DNA of 64,000 nt from Pandoraea cepalis (GTDB taxonomy: Bacteria > Pseudomonadota > Gammaproteobacteria > Burkholderiales > Burkholderiaceae): NCBI RefSeq assembly GCF_902459665.1, contig NZ_CABPSL010000021.1, positions 20,564-84,563 of the forward strand, in the 5' to 3' direction. Within the stretch, counting starts at the first letter, position 1; every line of letters starts with the position of its first letter. A program made the position numbers and the translations under genes. The notes beneath the pieces are model-generated. The model made no database searches. It saw only the letters and a list, made by a program, of their open reading frames with translations, and had not been told where the DNA came from. Shown one piece after another: positions 45,285-54,538 of this stretch.

Positions 45285-46061
45285 TCAGCCGACCGCCAGA
45301 CCATCGTCGATCGTCATGATCGACCCGTTGATAAACCTGGAATCGTCTGAGGCAAGAAGCAGAATCAGCCCGTCCAGATCGCTCGGTTCCCCGACGCGTT
45401 GGCGGGGCAGCATCTGAACGAGCTTGCGACCGGCGTCGGTCTGCCAATGCTCGTGGTTGATCTCGGTGTCGATATAGCCCGGACACAACGCATTGACATT
45501 GATGTTGTAACGTCCCCATTCGAGTGCCATCGCACGGGTCATGTGGATGACCGCCGCCTTGCTCACGCAGTACACGCCGAGCATGGAAATCGCGCGCTGC
45601 CCAGCCACCGACGCCACATTGATGATCCGGTGCTGGCGCTGCGGGTCGCCCTTTGCCCGCCGAATCATGCGCTTGGCGACTTCCTGCGCCACGAAGAAGG
45701 TGCCGCGCGTGTTGGTGTTCAGGACGTAGTCGTAGTCCTGGGGCGTAACGTCGACCAGACGCTGCTGGGTCGACACACCGGAGTTGTTGATCAGAATATC
45801 AATGGCCCCCGCCTCGGTCTCGGCATGAGCCACCCCGGCGCGAATGCTGTCGTAGTCGGTCACATCGAGAGGAACGACGTGCGCCGCACCGCCTTGTGCC
45901 TCGATCTCCGCCCTCAATTCCTTGAGCCGCTCGACACGCCGGCTGGCCAGCACGACCTTTGCCCCGGCCTGGGCCAGCACCTTGGCAAACTGCATGCCAA
46001 GTCCGCTCGAGGCCCCCGTCACCATCGCCACTTTCCCTTCGAGATTCAGCGAACGCCCCAT
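45285..46061 (-). CDS. Short-chain dehydrogenase/reductase
   Basis: 258-residue classical SDR. The coenzyme motif TGASSGLG is at residues 15-22, NNSGV around 88-92, and the catalytic YCVSK with an upstream Ser is near 160-175 (INVASVAGQRAISMLGVYCVSK). It uses NAD(H) or NADP(H) to act on a hydroxy or oxo compound. The ATG at 46061 follows GGGAGAA 6-7 bases upstream. It is divergent from the ETF-QO gene, which hints at acyl-CoA or alcohol oxidation but does not prove it. Confidence 0.9.
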   Translation of the reverse strand: MGRSLNLEGKVAMVTGASSGLGMQFAKVLAQAGAKVVLASRRVERLKELRAEIEAQGGAAHVVPLDVTDYDSIRAGVAHAETEAGAIDILINNSGVSTQQRLVDVTPQDYDYVLNTNTRGTFFVAQEVAKRMIRRAKGDPQRQHRIINVASVAGQRAISMLGVYCVSKAAVIHMTRAMALEWGRYNINVNALCPGYIDTEINHEHWQTDAGRKLVQMLPRQRVGEPSDLDGLILLLASDDSRFINGSIMTIDDGLAVG

Positions 46062-46239
46062 CGTCTTCTCCCTCGCGCCTGGACACCCATTGAACAACGG
46101 CGACGCCGCATGGCCTGCCGCTAGAGTTGCTTACCTACCATACCGAACGATCGTGCTATTAATATGCGGTTGCGAGGTGCCCCCCATTCCCGGAAAATGG
46201 CCGCACCCACGAATTCTAACGTTTATAACAGGAGCATCA

Positions 46240-47910
46240 ATGGATCCCAAGCTGCTTGAGCAGTACGGCCCGAGGGAGTCGATGGAGTATGACGTCGTCG
46301 TTGTTGGCGGCGGTCCGGCCGGCCTGTCCACGGCAATCCGTTTGAAGCAGCGCGCGCAGGAGGCGGGGAAGGAGATTTCCGTATGTGTCCTGGAAAAAGG
46401 CTCGGAAATCGGGGCGCACATCCTGTCCGGCGCGGTCATGGATCCGCAAGCGCTGACCGAACTCATCCCCGACTGGAAAGCCCTTGGTGCACCGCTCGAC
46501 ACCCCGGTCGTTGAAGATCGCTTCCTGTTCCTGAACGAGACCGGCGCGACCCCCACGCCGTCGTGGCTGCTGCCCGCCTGCTTCCAGAATCACGGCAACT
46601 ATGTCATCAGCCTGGGCAATGTCGTGCGCTGGCTCGGGCAACAAGCCGAAGCGCTGGGCGTCGAAATCTTCCCGGGCTTCCCGGCCGCCGAGATCCTGTA
46701 CGACGAGAACGGCGCGGTCATGGGCGTGGCGACCGGCAACATGGGCGTCGGCAAGGACGGCGAACCGACCGAGAACTTCCAACTGGGCATGGAACTGCAC
46801 GCCAAGTACACGATCTTCTCGGAAGGCGCACGGGGCAGCCTGGGTCGCCAATTGATGCGCAAGTTCAATCTTGACGAAGGCCGCGATCCGCAGGCCTACG
46901 GCCTGGGCATCAAGGAACTGTGGGAAATCGACCCGGCCAAGCACAAGGAAGGTCTCGTCATCCACACGGCCGGCTGGCCGCTCAACGCGCAAACCTACGG
47001 CGGCTCGTTCCTCTACCACCTGCCCAATCATCAGGTGGCGGTCGGTTTCATCGTTGGGCTCGACTACGGCAATCCGTACCTGTCGCCGTTCGAGGAGTTC
47101 CAGCGTTACAAGACGCATCCGTCGATTCGTCACTTCCTCGAAGGGGGCAAGCGCATTTCATACGGTGCACGTGCCATTACAGCGGGCGGTCTGCTGGCCC
47201 TGCCGAAGCTCGTTTTCAAGGGCGGTGCGCTGGTTGGGTGCGAAGCGGGCTTCCTCAATGTCAGCCGGATCAAGGGCAGCCACGCCGCTATCAAGAGCGG
47301 CATGATGGCAGCCGATGCCGCCTTCGACGCGCTGGTGGCCGAGCGCCAGCGTGACGAACTCAGCGCCTACCCGGCCGCGTTCGAGCAATCGTGGCTGCAC
47401 GAAGAGCTGAACAAGGCGCGCAACTTCAAGCAGTGGTTCAAGAAGGGCCTGACCGTGGCCACGATCATGACCGGCATCGAGCAAAAGCTGCTCGGCGGCA
47501 AGATGCCATGGACGATTCACCGCAAGAAGGCCGATCATGAGTGCCTGCTGCCGGCCGCGCAATGTCAGCCGATCGCCTACCCCAAGCCGGATGGGAAGCT
47601 TACGTTCGATCGTCTGTCGTCGGTCTTCATCTCGAACACCAACCACGAGGAGAACCAACCGGCGCATCTCACGCTCAAGGATCCCAGCGTGCCGGTTGGC
47701 ATCAATCTCTCCGAATACGCGGGGCCTGAGCAGCGCTATTGCCCGGCAGGCGTGTATGAGTTCGTGAAGAACGAGGATGAGTCCGAGCGGTTGCAAATCA
47801 ACGCGCAGAACTGCGTGCATTGCAAGACTTGCGACATCAAGGACCCGACGCAGAATATCGTGTGGGTTACGCCGGAAGGGGGGGGCGGGCCGAACTACCC
47901 GAATATGTAA
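46240..47910 (+). CDS. Electron transfer flavoprotein-ubiquinone oxidoreductase
   Basis: 556-residue membrane-associated enzyme that passes electrons from ETF (acyl-CoA and amine dehydrogenases) to ubiquinone. The FAD motif VVVGGGPAGLSTAIRL is near residues 22-37. The C-terminal [4Fe-4S] ligands are C501, C525, C528 and C531 (RYCPAGVYEF ... NCVHCKTCDIKDPTQNI). The ubiquinone-binding region lies before that domain. AGGAG lies 6 bases before the ATG at 46240. Length is normal for the family. Confidence 0.96.
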   Translation: MDPKLLEQYGPRESMEYDVVVVGGGPAGLSTAIRLKQRAQEAGKEISVCVLEKGSEIGAHILSGAVMDPQALTELIPDWKALGAPLDTPVVEDRFLFLNETGATPTPSWLLPACFQNHGNYVISLGNVVRWLGQQAEALGVEIFPGFPAAEILYDENGAVMGVATGNMGVGKDGEPTENFQLGMELHAKYTIFSEGARGSLGRQLMRKFNLDEGRDPQAYGLGIKELWEIDPAKHKEGLVIHTAGWPLNAQTYGGSFLYHLPNHQVAVGFIVGLDYGNPYLSPFEEFQRYKTHPSIRHFLEGGKRISYGARAITAGGLLALPKLVFKGGALVGCEAGFLNVSRIKGSHAAIKSGMMAADAAFDALVAERQRDELSAYPAAFEQSWLHEELNKARNFKQWFKKGLTVATIMTGIEQKLLGGKMPWTIHRKKADHECLLPAAQCQPIAYPKPDGKLTFDRLSSVFISNTNHEENQPAHLTLKDPSVPVGINLSEYAGPEQRYCPAGVYEFVKNEDESERLQINAQNCVHCKTCDIKDPTQNIVWVTPEGGGGPNYPNM

Positions 47911-47919
47911 TGCGGTATC

Positions 47920-47940
47920 GCCGCCGGTTCGCCCGGCGGC
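47920..47940. terminator. Strong GC hairpin between convergent genes
   Basis: GCCGCCGG and CCGGCGGC (47920-47927, 47933-47940) make an 8-bp stem with a TTCGC loop, 10 bp after the ETF-QO stop and before the aroC stop on the other strand. No T-run follows, so termination here would be weak or factor-assisted. Confidence 0.4.
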
Positions 47941-47983
47941 CTTCACTCCGGCTGACGACGCCTGGCGTTCGCCTTGCGCCTCG

Positions 47984-49087
47984 TCAGTCCGGCACGCGCG
48001 CCGCGATAACCGGCGTGTTCACGTGCACGTCGCCACACTGCGCGCGATGACGCAACGCGTGATCGATCAACACGAGCGCGAGCAGCGCTTCGGCAATCGG
48101 CGTCGCGCGAATTCCCACACAAGGGTCATGCCGCCCGAACGTTTCCACCGTCGATGCGCGACCGGCAACGTCGATCGAGCGACGCGGTGTACGAATGCTC
48201 GACGTGGGCTTGATCGCGATCGACACGTCGATATCCTGACCGGTCGAAATGCCGCCCAGAACGCCGCCGGCGTTGTTCCCGACGAAGCCCTCCGGCGTCA
48301 GTTCGTCGCCGTGCTCCGACCCCTTTTGCGTGACGCTGCGGAAACCCGCACCGATCTCCACGCCCTTGACGGCATTCAGGCCCATCATCGCGTGGGCGAT
48401 ATCGGCATCCAGGCGATCGAACAGCGGCTCTCCAAGACCCACCGGAACGCCGGTCGCCACAACGCGCAGCTTCGCCCCGACCGAATCGCCCGCCTTGCGA
48501 AGGTCATCCATATACGCTTCCAGTTGCGGGACGACTTCCGCGTTGGCAGCGAAGAACGGATTCTGCGACACCTGCGACCAATCCGTCTGTGCGATCTCGA
48601 TGTCGCCGAGTTGCGTCATGCAGCCGTACACCTGCACGCCAAATTTTTCGGCCAGCCACTTCTTGGCGACGGCGCCGGCGGCAACGACGGGCGCCGTGAG
48701 ACGTGCGGACGAGCGTCCGCCACCGCGGTAATCGCGCACGCCGTACTTTTGCAGATAGGTGTAATCGGCATGTCCGGGGCGGAACGTCTGGACGATGTTG
48801 CCGTAGTCTTTGCTGCGTTGATCGGTATTGCGGATCAGCAGTGCGATGGGCGTCCCCGTCGTCACGCCCTCGAACACACCAGAGAGGATCTCGACGGCGT
48901 CCGGTTCGTTGCGCTGCGTAACGTGGCGCGACGTGCCAGGACGGCGGCGATCCAGCTCCCCCTGGATGTCGGCTTCCGTGAGCGCCATTCCCGGCGGACA
49001 GCCATCGATCACGCAGCCAATGGCCGGGCCATGCGATTCGCCGAAAGTGGTGACGGTAAACAGAGTTCCAAGCGTATTGCCAGACAT
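47984..49087 (-). CDS. aroC: Chorismate synthase
   Basis: 367-residue FMN-dependent enzyme that turns EPSP into chorismate, the branch point for aromatic amino acids. Family signatures [18 protein letters not shown] (near residue 14), [25 protein letters not shown] (about 107-131, in outline) and the C-terminal R-P-T-S-S-I block [14 protein letters not shown] are all present. Length is normal. It converges with ETF-QO and has about 180 bp to the next gene upstream. Confidence 0.97.
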   Translation of the reverse strand: MSGNTLGTLFTVTTFGESHGPAIGCVIDGCPPGMALTEADIQGELDRRRPGTSRHVTQRNEPDAVEILSGVFEGVTTGTPIALLIRNTDQRSKDYGNIVQTFRPGHADYTYLQKYGVRDYRGGGRSSARLTAPVVAAGAVAKKWLAEKFGVQVYGCMTQLGDIEIAQTDWSQVSQNPFFAANAEVVPQLEAYMDDLRKAGDSVGAKLRVVATGVPVGLGEPLFDRLDADIAHAMMGLNAVKGVEIGAGFRSVTQKGSEHGDELTPEGFVGNNAGGVLGGISTGQDIDVSIAIKPTSSIRTPRRSIDVAGRASTVETFGRHDPCVGIRATPIAEALLALVLIDHALRHRAQCGDVHVNTPVIAARVPD

Positions 49088-49267
49088 ACGGGGATCGGGT
49101 TCGGGGAGGACGGGAAGGCCCTATTATGCCAGCGATCCCGCCACACCGCGCCGCCCTGTGCGACGGTCGAGGGCGCTAAACGACCGGCCGGCGGCATTTT
49201 GGGCGCTTTTTGGGGCGTGGCATCGGAGACTTCCGAGCCACGACCGCGATTCACGAGGAGACGCCCC

Positions 49268-51187
49268 TCACACCGGCCAGGGGCCGCGCAGCTTGAGCAC
49301 CTTGTCGCGCAGGGTTTCCGGCGTCGCCTGCGCAGGCGACACCGGCGCCCCGATGACAAGCTCGAGCCGGTTCAGAATGCCACGCTTGAACGGCCGTGAC
49401 ATTGCCGCGCCACCATGTCGCGAAAAGAAACTTCCCCACAGCCCGCGCAGCGCCATCGGCACGACCGGCACGGGCGTGCGCTCGACGATGTGCTGCACCC
49501 CCTGACGGAAGACCTGCAGCTCGCCGGATGCCGTGAGCTTACCCTCAGGAAAGAGGCAAACGACGTCGCCCGCCGCCAGCGCGTCTGCGATCTGCCGGTA
49601 GGCGCGCTCGAGCGCGACTGCGTCTTCGTGCGCCGGGGCAATGGGAATGGCGCCGACCGTACGAAAGAACCACGACAGCACCGGGATGCGGAAAATACGG
49701 TGGTCCATCACAAAGCGAACCGGACGCCGGATCGACGCCCCGATCACCACAGCATCGGCAAAGCTGACGTGATTGCAGACCAGCAGGCATGGCCCGTCGT
49801 CCGGAATCTGATCCGCCCCTTTGACGTCGATGCGATAGAGGGTGTGCAACAGCAGCCACATCGCGAAGCGAATCAGGAATTCCGGGAGTCGCAGGTATAG
49901 ATAGACGGCCACCAGCGCGTTGAGAATGCCGGTGACGAGATACAACTGGTCGATGGTGAACCCGGCCTTCGTGAGCGCCATCGCCATGAGGGCCGACACG
50001 ACCATGAACAACGCGTTGAGGATATTGTTCGCTGCGATGATGCGTGCGCGATGCGACGGCGCGCTACGGCTTTGGATCAGCGCGTACAACGGCACGCTGT
50101 AGAAGCCGCCGAACATCGCCAGCAGGAACAGGTCCACCAGCACGCGCCAATGGGCCGGTTGCGAAGCGAACTGCGCCACCGTCTGCAAGGCCGCGCCGTG
50201 AGCGCCGCCCCGACTCGCAAAATAAAGATCGACCGCGAACACCGTCATGCCGATCGAGCCGAACGGCACGAGTCCGATTTCCACCTTGCCGCCCGAAAGC
50301 CGCTCGCACAACAGCGACCCAATCCCGATGCCCAGGGAGAACATGGCCAGCAGCAGCGTGACGACACCCGGACCGGCGCCGAGCACGTCATGTGCGAAGT
50401 TGAAAAACGACGCGAGAAAGGTCGCCCCGAGAAACCAAAGCCACGAGATACCGAGCAGACTCTGGAAGACCGCACGGTCCGTACGCGCGATGCACAGATT
50501 TCTCCACGTCTCGGTCAACGGATTCCAATTGATGCGCAGATCCGGCTGCGCCGCGGGCGTTTGCGGCACCCACGTCGACGCCAGCCGGCCCAACAAGGCC
50601 AGTCCGACGCAAACGCCGCCGATCCACGGCAGCGAGCCCGCCCCGGCGCCAGCCAGTTCGCCGCCGACAATCGTGCCGATCAGGATGGCCACGAACGTGC
50701 CCATTTCGACCAGACCGTTCCCCCCCACCAGTTCGCGCGTGGCCAGGTGCTGAGGCAGATAGGCGTACTTGACCGGCCCAAAGAGCGTGGAGTGAAGTCC
50801 CATCAGGAAGGTGCACACGAACAGCAGCGGCGCGCTTGCCCAGAGGAAGCCGGCCGCGCCGAGCGCCATGATCGCGATCTCCAGCGACTTGACGAAACGG
50901 ATCAGGCGCGCCTTGTCCCACTTATCGGCAATTTGCCCGCTGGTCGCGGAAAACAACAGGAACGGCGCGATGAAGATGGCCGAGATGAGGAACGCCGCCG
51001 TCTTGCCGTCGACGTTCTGAAAAAGCGATGCGTGATAGGTGACGAGCGACGTGAATGCGATTTTGAACACGTTGTCGTTCATCGCACCGAGAAACTGGGT
51101 CCAGAAGAACGGCGCAAAGCGCCGCTCTTTCAACAGTCGTGATTGGTGGCCCTCGCCGCGTGCCCCGCGCTGGCTGGCCTCACTCAC
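49268..51187 (-). CDS. Fused MFS lysophospholipid transporter and PlsC-type acyltransferase
   Basis: 639-residue two-part membrane protein. Residues about 20-430 form an MFS/LplT-type transporter of 12 helices (FFWTQFLGAMNDNVFKIAFTSL start). Residues about 440-639 form a PlsC acyltransferase with the catalytic NHVSFAD (472-478) and FPEG (546-549) motifs. The pairing matches flippase plus 2-acyl-glycerophosphoethanolamine acyltransferase systems (LplT-Aas) that recycle lysophospholipids. The AMP-binding ligase domain of Aas is not included. The start is a GTG at 51187, overlapping the CBS gene stop by 4 bases (GTGA). Confidence 0.92.
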   Translation of the reverse strand: MSEASQRGARGEGHQSRLLKERRFAPFFWTQFLGAMNDNVFKIAFTSLVTYHASLFQNVDGKTAAFLISAIFIAPFLLFSATSGQIADKWDKARLIRFVKSLEIAIMALGAAGFLWASAPLLFVCTFLMGLHSTLFGPVKYAYLPQHLATRELVGGNGLVEMGTFVAILIGTIVGGELAGAGAGSLPWIGGVCVGLALLGRLASTWVPQTPAAQPDLRINWNPLTETWRNLCIARTDRAVFQSLLGISWLWFLGATFLASFFNFAHDVLGAGPGVVTLLLAMFSLGIGIGSLLCERLSGGKVEIGLVPFGSIGMTVFAVDLYFASRGGAHGAALQTVAQFASQPAHWRVLVDLFLLAMFGGFYSVPLYALIQSRSAPSHRARIIAANNILNALFMVVSALMAMALTKAGFTIDQLYLVTGILNALVAVYLYLRLPEFLIRFAMWLLLHTLYRIDVKGADQIPDDGPCLLVCNHVSFADAVVIGASIRRPVRFVMDHRIFRIPVLSWFFRTVGAIPIAPAHEDAVALERAYRQIADALAAGDVVCLFPEGKLTASGELQVFRQGVQHIVERTPVPVVPMALRGLWGSFFSRHGGAAMSRPFKRGILNRLELVIGAPVSPAQATPETLRDKVLKLRGPWPV

Positions 51188-51639
51188 TTGGTGTTTTCCG
51201 CTTCCTCGGCCGGCCAGTCGCGAATGTAGGCCTTGAGCATGCGATTTTCAAAGGATTGCTCCTCGACGACGGCACGCGCCACATCGTAGAAGGAAATCAC
51301 GCCCATGAGCGTGCGATTGTCCATGACGGGCAAATAACGGGCGTGACGCTCGAGCATCATGCGCCGGACTTCGTCGACATCCGTCTCCGGCGTGCAGGTG
51401 AGCGGATGGTCGTCCATGACTTTGCGAATTGTGGAACTGCCAACCGTACCGCCGTTCTTGCTGATCGTATTGATGATTTCGCGGAACGTGAGCATCCCCA
51501 CGAGATCGCCGAACTCCATCACGACGAGCGAACCAATGTCATGCTCCGCCATCGTGTCGACGGCTTGGGCCAGCAACGTCTCCGGGGTCACGGTGAAAAG
51601 GGTGTTGCCCTTTACTTTCAGGATGTCAGACACACGCAT
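51184..51639 (-). CDS. CBS-domain protein
   Basis: 151-residue protein made of two CBS motifs (about residues 1-62, MRVSDILKVKGNTLFTV, and 68-125, VMDDHPLTCTPETDVDEVRRM region). Such pairs bind adenine nucleotides and act as cytosolic energy sensors. The ATG at 51639 is favoured because GAGGAG lies 8 bases upstream; an in-frame GTG at 51648 would overlap that site. It overlaps the transporter/acyltransferase start by 4 bases and may regulate or be coupled to it. Confidence 0.9.
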   Translation of the reverse strand: MRVSDILKVKGNTLFTVTPETLLAQAVDTMAEHDIGSLVVMEFGDLVGMLTFREIINTISKNGGTVGSSTIRKVMDDHPLTCTPETDVDEVRRMMLERHARYLPVMDNRTLMGVISFYDVARAVVEEQSFENRMLKAYIRDWPAEEAENTK

Positions 51640-52062
51640 GGCACACACTCCTCGTTGAGATGCTCGGGCAACCGCGGCAGGACGATGCCACCGGACGCAT
51701 TTGCCAGACTTCGGCGTTCGAGACGGATCGCCGGCGCGCGCGCCGATGTCCCCCTCGTTATTGTGATTGGATCATGTTCGAAAGATGCTATCGGAAAGCG
51801 TCTGAAAAGGAAAGGAACAAGACGCGCCAATGTCCGTGCGACGAGGGTTTTCGGCCGATTCCGGGGATCGATCGGGCATCGCCGCACCTCAGACATCGGA
51901 CAGCACCGGCATTTTGCCAATGGGGGCGGCAGCGCCTGTCGAGATGCATGGCGGTGGTGCTAGGATTGCCGCATACGTGAAGTCCGCATCACCCGCCAGC
52001 GCCAAGTCGCCGTCGAGTCAACGTCAAGTCAACGTCAAGCCAACCGAGAGGCCCTCTCCGAC
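51640..52062. other. Intergenic region upstream of metY
   Basis: 423 bp without a supportable gene. Just before metY, AGTCAACGTCA occurs twice in tandem (52016-52026 and 52027-52037), followed by a partial third copy (AGCCAAC). I looked for a SAM-type riboswitch and recognised none. The divergent CBS gene and metY must both be transcribed from here. Confidence 0.45.
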
Positions 52063-53370
52063 ATGTCAGTCCCGCACTTCGACACGCTTGCCCTGCACGC
52101 CGGGGCCGCCCCCGACCCCGCCACCGGGGCTCGCGCCACGCCGATCTACCAGACCACGTCGTTTGTCTTCTCCGATGCCGACCAGGCAGCCGCGCTTTTC
52201 AATATGGAACGCGCCGGCCATGTCTATTCGCGCATTTCCAACCCGACCAATGCCGTCTTCGAAGAGCGCATGGCCGCACTGGAAAACGGCGTCGGCGCCA
52301 TTTCCACGGCAAGCGGCCAGGCCGCGCTGCACCTGGCCATCGCAACCCTGATGGGCGCGGGTTCGCACATCGTGGCGTCCAGCGCGCTGTACGGCGGTTC
52401 GCACAATCTGCTGCATTACACACTGCGCCGCTTCGGCATCGAGACCACCTTCGTGCGCCCTGGCGACCTGAACGGCTGGCGCGCCGCCGTGCGCCCCGAG
52501 ACCCGGCTGTTCTTTGGCGAAACGCTTGGCAATCCGGGGCTCGACGTCCTCGACATCGCCCAAGTCGCGGAGATCGCTCATGACGCGAGCGTGCCCCTGA
52601 TGGTCGACAGCACGTTCACCACACCGTGGCTCATTCAGCCGTTCGATCATGGCGCCGATATCGTCTATCACTCGGCTACCAAGTTCCTCGGAGGACATGG
52701 CACGACCATCGGCGGCATTCTGATCGACGGGGGCACGTTCGACTTCGAGCGAAGCGGCAAATTTCCCGAACTGACCGAGCCGTACGACGGCTTCCACGGC
52801 ATGGTCTTCGCCGAGGAGAGCTCGGTCGCGCCATTCCTGTTGCGCGCGCGACGCGAGGGCTTGCGCGACTTTGGCGCATGCCTGCATCCGCAGGCGGCAT
52901 GGCAACTGCTGCAAGGCCTCGAAACGCTGCCACTTCGCATGGCGCGGCACGTCGACAACGCACGTCGGGTGGTGGCGTTCCTGGCGGGGCACGAGGCGGT
53001 GGCAAGCGTCGCCTATCCGGAACTGGCGTCGCATCCCGACTACGCACTGGCCAAGCGACTGCTCCCGCGCGGCGCGGGTGCCGTCTTCAGCTTCAATCTG
53101 AAGGGCGACCGGGAGGCCGGGCGTCGTTTCATCGAATCGCTGCAGCTCTTCTCGCATCTGGCCAATGTCGGCGACGCACGCTCCCTGGTCATTCACCCTG
53201 CCTCCACCACGCATTTCCGCATGGACGCCGCGGCGCTCGCGGCGGCGGGTATCGGAGAGGGCACCGTACGCCTGTCGATCGGCCTGGAAGACCCAGACGA
53301 CCTGATCCAGGATCTCAAACGCGGTCTGAAGGCGGCCGTCAAATCCACGGCCAAGGGACACGCACGATGA
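52063..53370 (+). CDS. metY: O-acetylhomoserine sulfhydrylase / cystathionine gamma-synthase family
   Basis: 435-residue PLP enzyme of the Cys/Met metabolism family. The PLP lysine is Lys207 in IVYHSATKFLGGHG. ATPIYQTTSFVF (26-37) and YSRISNPTNAVFEERMAALE are typical of O-acetylhomoserine aminocarboxypropyltransferase, which makes homocysteine from O-acetylhomoserine and sulfide. Length fits MetY better than MetB. Its stop overlaps the ATG of the next gene (ATGA), so the two are translationally coupled. Confidence 0.92.
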   Translation: MSVPHFDTLALHAGAAPDPATGARATPIYQTTSFVFSDADQAAALFNMERAGHVYSRISNPTNAVFEERMAALENGVGAISTASGQAALHLAIATLMGAGSHIVASSALYGGSHNLLHYTLRRFGIETTFVRPGDLNGWRAAVRPETRLFFGETLGNPGLDVLDIAQVAEIAHDASVPLMVDSTFTTPWLIQPFDHGADIVYHSATKFLGGHGTTIGGILIDGGTFDFERSGKFPELTEPYDGFHGMVFAEESSVAPFLLRARREGLRDFGACLHPQAAWQLLQGLETLPLRMARHVDNARRVVAFLAGHEAVASVAYPELASHPDYALAKRLLPRGAGAVFSFNLKGDREAGRRFIESLQLFSHLANVGDARSLVIHPASTTHFRMDAAALAAAGIGEGTVRLSIGLEDPDDLIQDLKRGLKAAVKSTAKGHAR

Positions 53371-54182
53371 AGTTCGACATCCATGGCAACAACGTCTACG
53401 CCTACACCGCCGGCAAATCGATGGATCCCGCGCTGCCGACGGTCGTCTTCCTGCATGGCGCACAGCACGATCACAGCGTGTGGGGGTTACAGAGCCGGTA
53501 CCTCGCCCATCACGGCATGAACGTACTCGCGCTCGATCTGCCCGGACATCACCGCAGCACGGGCGCCCCATTGACGACCATTGAAGCGATGGCCGATCGC
53601 GTGGTCGCCGTGCTCGATGCCGCCGGCATCGGAAAAGCGACCTGGGTGGGGCACAGCATGGGGTCGCTGATTGCGCTGGACGCCGCCGCCCGCCACCCCG
53701 ATCGGGTGTCCCGTATCGCCCTGGTGGGCACCGCTTACCCGATGAAAGTCTCCGATGTCCTCCTCGAGGCCGCCGCCGAACGTGAGCCGGAGGCCATCGC
53801 CCTCGTCAACGCCTGGTCGCACAGCACGATCGCCGCCAAGCCATCGGCGCCCAGCCCCGGTTTCTGGACATGGGGCGTCAATCAACGCTTGATGGAGCGC
53901 GTGGCGCAACGCAATCCCGCCAGGGTGTTTCTTACCGACTTCGAGGCGTGCAATCGCTACGATCGAGGGATGGCGGCGGCTGCGCAGGTTCGATGTCCGG
54001 TGCTCGCCGTGTTGGGGCAACGCGATCAGATGACGCCGCCCCGCGCAGCGCAAGCCCTGCTCGATGCGTTGCGCGACGCTGGTGCCCCCGTTTCGGTCAA
54101 GGTCGTCAATGCCGGCCACGCGATCATGACGGAGCAGCCGGACGCGCTGCTCGATGCGCTTGTGCCATTCATGCGAGACTGA
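53367..54182 (+). CDS. Alpha/beta hydrolase coupled to metY
   Basis: 271-residue alpha/beta hydrolase. VVFLHGAQHDHSVWG gives the oxyanion hole, VGHSMGSL the nucleophilic Ser, LGQRDQMTP the acidic residue, and VVNAGHAIMTEQ the catalytic His, so the triad is complete. It is shorter than and unlike homoserine acetyltransferase (MetX). The 4-base overlap with metY implies a shared need, perhaps removal of an ester side product; this is inference. Confidence 0.87.
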   Translation: MKFDIHGNNVYAYTAGKSMDPALPTVVFLHGAQHDHSVWGLQSRYLAHHGMNVLALDLPGHHRSTGAPLTTIEAMADRVVAVLDAAGIGKATWVGHSMGSLIALDAAARHPDRVSRIALVGTAYPMKVSDVLLEAAAEREPEAIALVNAWSHSTIAAKPSAPSPGFWTWGVNQRLMERVAQRNPARVFLTDFEACNRYDRGMAAAAQVRCPVLAVLGQRDQMTPPRAAQALLDALRDAGAPVSVKVVNAGHAIMTEQPDALLDALVPFMRD

Positions 54183-54214
54183 ACGCATCAACTTCCCAAT
54201 GCAGGAGGTTTGCC

Positions 54215-54538
54215 ATGACACCTGGGCACGATGAGTCGCCGGCGTTTCACCGGTTTGCGGACTTTTACCCCTTCTATCTCGGTGAGCACCGCAACGCCGT
54301 CTGCCGCCGTCTGCATTTCGTCGGCTCATGGGGCGTGATCGCCTTTCTGGCAACGCTTGCCCTGACAGGCAACCCGTGGTGGCTACTCGCGGCAGTCGTC
54401 TGTGGTTACGCGTTCGCGTGGGTCGGCCATTTCTTTTTCGAGAAGAACCGGCCCGCCACCTTCCGCCATCCGATCTACAGCCTGATGGGCGACTGGGTCA
54501 TGTTTCGGGATATCTGTCTCGGCCGTATCAAGCTCTAG
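54215..54538 (+). CDS. Mpo1-like (DUF962/YGL010w) membrane protein
   Basis: 107-residue membrane protein. FADFYPFYLGEHRNAVCRRLHFVGS near residue 14 and FAWVGHFFFEKNRPATFRHPIYSLMGDW (in outline) match the Mpo1/DUF962 family, in which yeast Mpo1 is a dioxygenase in odd-chain fatty-acid breakdown; conserved His residues are present. Two or three membrane segments lie at about 37-52 and 56-72. AGGAGG 6-7 bases before the ATG supports the start. Its 3' end overlaps the convergent YihY gene by 11 bases. Confidence 0.86.
   Translation: MTPGHDESPAFHRFADFYPFYLGEHRNAVCRRLHFVGSWGVIAFLATLALTGNPWWLLAAVVCGYAFAWVGHFFFEKNRPATFRHPIYSLMGDWVMFRDICLGRIKL

Noticed and set aside
51640..52062. Possible SAM riboswitch before metY
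   Set aside because: No conserved core of known SAM riboswitches was recognised; only a short tandem repeat is clear.
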